From the NCBI GenBank assembly GCA_963734275.1, contig CAVTGO010000005.1, forward strand, positions 85,591 to 149,590: a stretch of 64,000 nucleotides of DNA, in the 5' to 3' direction. This document shows, one piece after another, positions 62,201 through 64,000 of the stretch. Each line of letters starts with the position of its first letter. Position 1 is the stretch's first letter. Under the pieces are notes generated by a model that saw nothing but the letters and a program-made list of their open reading frames with translations, was not told the DNA's origin and made no database searches. This DNA is from CAVTGO01 sp963734275 (GTDB taxonomy: Bacteria; Actinomycetota; UBA4738; HRBIN12). Position numbers and translations under genes: made by a program.

Positions 62201-64000
62201 CGTCCTCGGCGTCGGCCGTGTTGGAGACCGTGTCGGCCTCCACCGAGGCGTCGACCTTGTAGGTGACGGTGATCGTGTTGGTCCCACCGTTGGCGGCCAG
62301 GTCGAAGGTGCAATCGACCGTCTGGCCGGCGCTCGCGCCGCAGTCGCCGGCCGGGGCCACGTTGGTGACCTCCAGGCGGGCGTCGACCACGTCGAGCACG
62401 TTCACGGCGTCGGCGTCGGACTGGCCGTTGTTGGTGACCACGATCGTGAAGGTGTGGTTGTTGGTGCCGGCGTCCACCGAGACGTCCTGGAACTCCTTGT
62501 CCAGCGTCAGGTCCACGTCCTCGGTGATGTCCACCGAGTCGGTGTCGCCTGCCTGGTTGCCGTCGTCGTCCTCGGCGTCGGCCGTGTTGGAGACCGTGTC
62601 GGCCTCCACCGAGGCGTCGACCTTGTAGGTGACGGTGATCGTGTTGGTCCCACCGTTGGCGGCCAGGTCGAAGGTGCAATCGACCGTCTGGCCGGCGCTC
62701 GCGCCGCAGTCGCCGGCCGGGGCCACGTTGGTGACCTCCAGGCGGGCGTCGACCACGTCGAGCACGTTCACGGCGTCGGCGTCGGACTGGCCGTTGTTGG
62801 TGACCACGATCGTGAAGGTGTGGTTGTTGGTGCCGGCGTCCACCGAGACGTCCTGGAACTCCTTGTCCAGCGTCAGGTCCACGTCCTCGGTGATGTCCAC
62901 CGAGTCGGTGTCGCCTGCCTGGTTGCCGTCGTCGTCCTCGGCGTCGGCCGTGTTGGAGACCGTGTCGGCCTCCACCGAGGCGTCGACCTTGTAGGTGACG
63001 GTGATCGTGTTGGTCCCACCGTTGGCGGCCAGGTCGAAGGTGCAATCGACCGTCTGGCCGGCGCTCGCGCCGCAGTCGCCGGCCGGGGCCACGTTGGTGA
63101 CCTCCAGGCGGGCGTCGACCACGTCGAGCACGTTCACGGCGTCGGCGTCGGACTGGCCGTTGTTGGTGACCACGATCGTGAAGGTGTGGTTGTTGGTGCC
63201 GGCGTCCACCGAGACGTCCTGGAACTCCTTGTCCAGCGTCAGGTCCACGTCCTCGGTGATGTCCACCGAGTCGGTGTCGCCTGCCTGGTTGCCGTCGTCG
63301 TCCTCGGCGTCGGCCGTGTTGGAGACCGTGTCGGCCTCCACCGAGGCGTCGACCTTGTAGGTGACGGTGATCGTGTTGGTCCCACCGTTGGCGGCCAGGT
63401 CGAAGGTGCAATCGACCGTCGGCCGGCGCTCGCGCCGCAGTCGCCGGCCGGGGCCACGTTGGTGACCTCCAGGCGGGCGTCGACCACGTCGAGCACGTTC
63501 ACGGCGTCGGCGTCGGACTGGCCGTTGTTGGTGACCACGATCGTGAAGGTGTGGTTGTTGGTGCCGGCGTCCACCGAGACGTCCTGGAACTCCTTGTCCA
63601 GCGTCAGGTCCACGTCCTCGGTGATGTCCACCGAGTCGGTGTCGCCTGCCTGGTTGCCGTCGTCGTCCTCGGCGTCGGCCGTGTTGGAGACCGTGTCGGC
63701 CTCCACCGAGGCGTCGACCTTGTAGGTGACGGTGATCGTGTTGGTCCCACCGTTGGCGGCCAGGTCGAAGGTGCAATCGACCGTCTGGCCGGCGCTCGCG
63801 CCGCAGTCGCCGGCCGGGGCCACGTTGGTGACCTCCAGGTGGGCGTCGACCACGTCGAGCACGTTCACGGCGTCGGCGTCGGACTGGCCGTTGTTGGTGA
63901 CCACGATCGTGAAGGTGTGGTTGTTGGTGCCGGCGTCCACCGAGACGTCCTGGAACTCCTTGTCCAGCGTCAGGTCCACGTCCTCGGTGATGTCCACCGA
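56208..64000 (-). CDS. Giant secreted repeat protein: DUF11 repeats, Ig-like and post-COAP-1-like C-terminus (5' end outside window)
   Basis: About 2,597 codons are seen and the N-terminus lies beyond 64000. From the N side: 17 nearly identical 122-residue DUF11 domains (landmarks LTLDKEFQDVSVDAG, TFTIVVTNNGQSDADAVNV, two Cys in GDCGASAGQTVDCTF, NTADAEDDDGNQAGD), one divergent DUF11 (LVVTKTDSPDPVVV), a bacterial Ig-like domain (ATLRDTTNGSPGTPIAGATV), and a C-terminal region with GFITGGGRYTTNEGVLNFGF and GYDKFWLEV typical of post-COAP-1 domains. It ends in PQPQSSGK with no LPxTG or membrane anchor. One 365-bp repeat copy breaks the frame near 63420. Acidic DDDGNQAGD turns may bind calcium. A surface or matrix protein is likely. 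Confidence 0.85.
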   Translation of the reverse strand, partial: GGHHRGRGPDAGQGVPGRLGGRRHQQPHLHDRGHQQRPVRRRRRERARRGRRPPGGHQRGPGRRLRRERRPDGRLHLRPGRQRWDQHDHRHLQGRRLGGGRHGLQHGRRRGRRRQPGRRHRLGGHHRGRGPDAGQGVPGRLGGRRHQQPHLHDRGHQQRPVRRRRRERARRGRRPPGGHQRGPGRRLRRERRPTVDCTFDLAANGGTNTITVTYKVDASVEADTVSNTADAEDDDGNQAGDTDSVDITEDVDLTLDKEFQDVSVDAGTNNHTFTIVVTNNGQSDADAVNVLDVVDARLEVTNVAPAGDCGASAGQTVDCTFDLAANGGTNTITVTYKVDASVEADTVSNTADAEDDDGNQAGDTDSVDITEDVDLTLDKEFQDVSVDAGTNNHTFTIVVTNNGQSDADAVNVLDVVDARLEVTNVAPAGDCGASAGQTVDCTFDLAANGGTNTITVTYKVDASVEADTVSNTADAEDDDGNQAGDTDSVDITEDVDLTLDKEFQDVSVDAGTNNHTFTIVVTNNGQSDADAVNVLDVVDARLEVTNVAPAGDCGASAGQTVDCTFDLAANGGTNTITVTYKVDASVEADTVSNTADAEDDDGNQAGDTDSVDITEDVDLTLDKEFQDVSVDAGTNNHTFTIVVTNNGQSDADAVNVLDVVDARLEVTNVAPAGDCGASAGQTVDCTFDLAANGGTNTITVTYKVDASVEADTVSNTADAEDDDGNQAGDTDSVDITEDVDLTLDKEFQDVSVDAGTNNHTFTIVVTNNGQSDADAVNVLDVVDARLEVTNVAPAGDCGASAGQTVDCTFDLAANGGTNTITVTYKVDASVEADTVSNTADAEDDDGNQAGDTDSVDITEDVDLTLDKEFQDVSVDAGTNNHTFTIVVTNNGQSDADAVNVLDVVDARLEVTNVAPAGDCGASAGQTVDCTFDLAANGGTNTITVTYKVDASVEADTVSNTADAEDDDGNQAGDTDSVDITEDVDLTLDKEFQDVSVDAGTNNHTFTIVVTNNGQSDADAVNVLDVVDARLEVTNVAPAGDCGASAGQTVDCTFDLAANGGTNTITVTYKVDASVEADTVSNTADAEDDDGNQAGDTDSVDITEDVDLTLDKEFQDVSVDAGTNNHTFTIVVTNNGQSDADAVNVLDVVDARLEVTNVAPAGDCGASAGQTVDCTFDLAANGGTNTITVTYKVDASVEADTVSNTADAEDDDGNQAGDTDSVDITEDVDLTLDKEFQDVSVDAGTNNHTFTIVVTNNGQSDADAVNVLDVVDARLEVTNVAPAGDCGASAGQTVDCTFDLAANGGTNTITVTYKVDASVEADTVSNTADAEDDDGNQAGDTDSVDITEDVDLTLDKEFQDVSVDAGTNNHTFTIVVTNNGQSDADAVNVLDVVDARLEVTNVAPAGDCGASAGQTVDCTFDLAANGGTNTITVTYKVDASVEADTVSNTADAEDDDGNQAGDTDSVDITEDVDLTLDKEFQDVSVDAGTNNHTFTIVVTNNGQSDADAVNVLDVVDARLEVTNVAPAGDCGASAGQTVDCTFDLAANGGTNTITVTYKVDASVEADTVSNTADAEDDDGNQAGDTDSVDITEDVDLTLDKEFQDVSVDAGTNNHTFTIVVTNNGQSDADAVNVLDVVDARLEVTNVAPAGDCGASAGQTVDCTFDLAANGGTNTITVTYKVDASVEADTVSNTADAEDDDGNQAGDTDSVDITEDVDLTLDKEFQDVSVDAGTNNHTFTIVVTNNGQSDADAVNVLDVVDARLEVTNVAPAGDCGASAGQTVDCTFDLAANGGTNTITVTYKVDASVEADTVSNTADAEDDDGNQAGDTDSVDITEDVDLTLDKEFQDVSVDAGTNNHTFTIVVTNNGQSDADAVNVLDVVDARLEVTNVAPAGDCGASAGQTVDCTFDLAANGGTNTITVTYKVDASVEADTVSNTADAEDDDGNQAGDTDSVDITEDVDLTLDKEFQDVSVDAGTNNHTFTIVVTNNGQSDADAVNVLDVVDARLEVTNVAPAGDCGASAGQTVDCTFDLAANGGTNTITVTYKVDASVEADTVSNTADAEDDDGNQAGDTDSVDITTKVDLVVTKTDSPDPVVVLNNLTYTITVQNLGPSDAQNVVVTDTLPAELLGEKFCTGAGCDPSVGSPWTGSTTFTTIAATQTKTVIIRAQVGSYPSGGTLSNTASVTSNTPRINMGNDLDTETTAVNKRTTQLVYTGASNGQYSDPVGASATLRDTTNGSPGTPIAGATVTFTLSGQTFTATTNALGVAATGTTIPDRLNQPAGSKTMASAYAGDGVYANASDSDPYTVNLEGATVSSIAPSFIAVDGADNDKDSLELTLTIDETNDTYLSSALPNAPSGQTGLKNAYPIPTTLTRVSNNTTFGSCTPALSTYTTVDSDTSTAKCSIANVPSDTYQVDADIQGDYFDGSGVGALVVYNPALGFITGGGRYTTNEGVLNFGFNAKLKSGTSAQGSLLVILHRPEGNYILKSNAMGTLTTTKDVAGNFWTALLKGKATFQVPNSQPALECGERKCGNYSWTMYVEDRKEPGSGYDKFWLEVKDSNGVVVAKMSLPNPPAANAKIIDQGNIQVPQPQSSGK
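57765..64000 (-). repeat. 366-bp tandem repeat, 17 copies, continuing beyond the window
   Basis: The sequence starting GGTGATGTCCACCGAG at 57765 recurs every 366 bp up to 63986 and enters an eighteenth copy at the edge. The fifteen units between 57871 and 63360 translate identically in more than one frame, so they are identical or almost so in DNA. The only differences noticed are a missing T near 63420 (a 365-bp copy, 63361-63725) and C to T at 63840 (Arg to His in the protein). Confidence 0.95.

Noticed and set aside
58062..63725. A very long open frame on the plus strand across the repeat array, and fifteen identical 121-codon plus-strand frames
   Set aside because: The repeat length is a multiple of three and GC-rich, so a stop-free antisense frame in one unit is copied 15-17 times. 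Only the minus-strand frame gives recognisable domains and continues into a sensible C-terminus.
57765..64000. CRISPR-like or satellite array
   Set aside because: Units are 366 bp, contiguous and coding, with no spacers.

Overview
The window is a GC-rich (visibly around 70 %, not computed), densely coding stretch of what looks like an actinobacterial (Actinomycetota) chromosome, probably a deep-branching, uncultured lineage. The pointers are an F420:NADPH oxidoreductase, a DUF222/HNH (13E12-type) endonuclease behind a Gram-positive LexA box, GuaB3, a class E sortase, a DUF5317 protein, and many genes with a TAnnnT hexamer only 6-9 nt before a GTG/ATG start (leaderless transcripts). No rRNA, tRNA, CRISPR array or insertion sequence was seen.

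Layout. 1-2.8 kb: the start of a class III cyclase/AAA protein and the LexA-box HNH gene. 2.8-6.6 kb: a four-gene overlapping operon of two thiolase-fold proteins (one fused to DUF35), a VOC protein and a free DUF35 protein. 6.6-9.9 kb: PH/SHOCT membrane protein, BirA and its probable substrate, a biotin carboxylase/BCCP. 9.9-16.6 kb: sensor kinase with a tiny upstream membrane ORF, DUF5317, NpdG, metallopeptidase, large subunit of methylmalonyl-CoA mutase, O-methyltransferase. 16.7-28.2 kb: a TCA-cycle block (sdhCDAB, NAD-type isocitrate dehydrogenase, two-subunit class I fumarase plus a 58-aa Cys-rich ORF, mdh, an ECF sigma/membrane-protein pair, a second isocitrate-dehydrogenase-like gene, citrate synthase). 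28.2-32.9 kb: one-carbon and purine genes (metF, folD, a methyltransferase, purH, purN). 33-37 kb: lipoprotein and small membrane/zinc-ribbon proteins. 36.8-39.3 kb: B12 subunit of the mutase with sucC, sucD and a membrane protein. 39.3-43.5 kb: cyclase with a degenerate alpha/beta-hydrolase domain, DMFase-like protein, and a HicA-like/HTH pair behind an operator-promoter. 43.6-49.3 kb: pcrA, sortase, guaA, guaB3. 49.5-56.2 kb: coiled-coil and zinc-ribbon proteins, two polytopic glycosyltransferase-like proteins, APS kinase, a broken AlkP-type phosphodiesterase. 56.2-64.0 kb: the 3' part of a giant secreted protein with 17 near-identical 366-bp DUF11 repeats and a post-COAP-1-like C-terminus, running off the right edge.

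Together the metabolic genes outline propionyl-CoA -> methylmalonyl-CoA -> succinyl-CoA (biotin carboxylase subunit, split mutase) feeding SucCD, SDH, fumarase, MDH and citrate synthase, plus folate one-carbon units for purine synthesis and GMP formation.

Several genes, including the normally essential guaA, carry single-base frameshifts, one in a GGG run and one inside a repeat copy. Together with a long exact tandem repeat assembled intact, this suggests a long-read assembly with residual indel errors, so broken genes here should be read cautiously.
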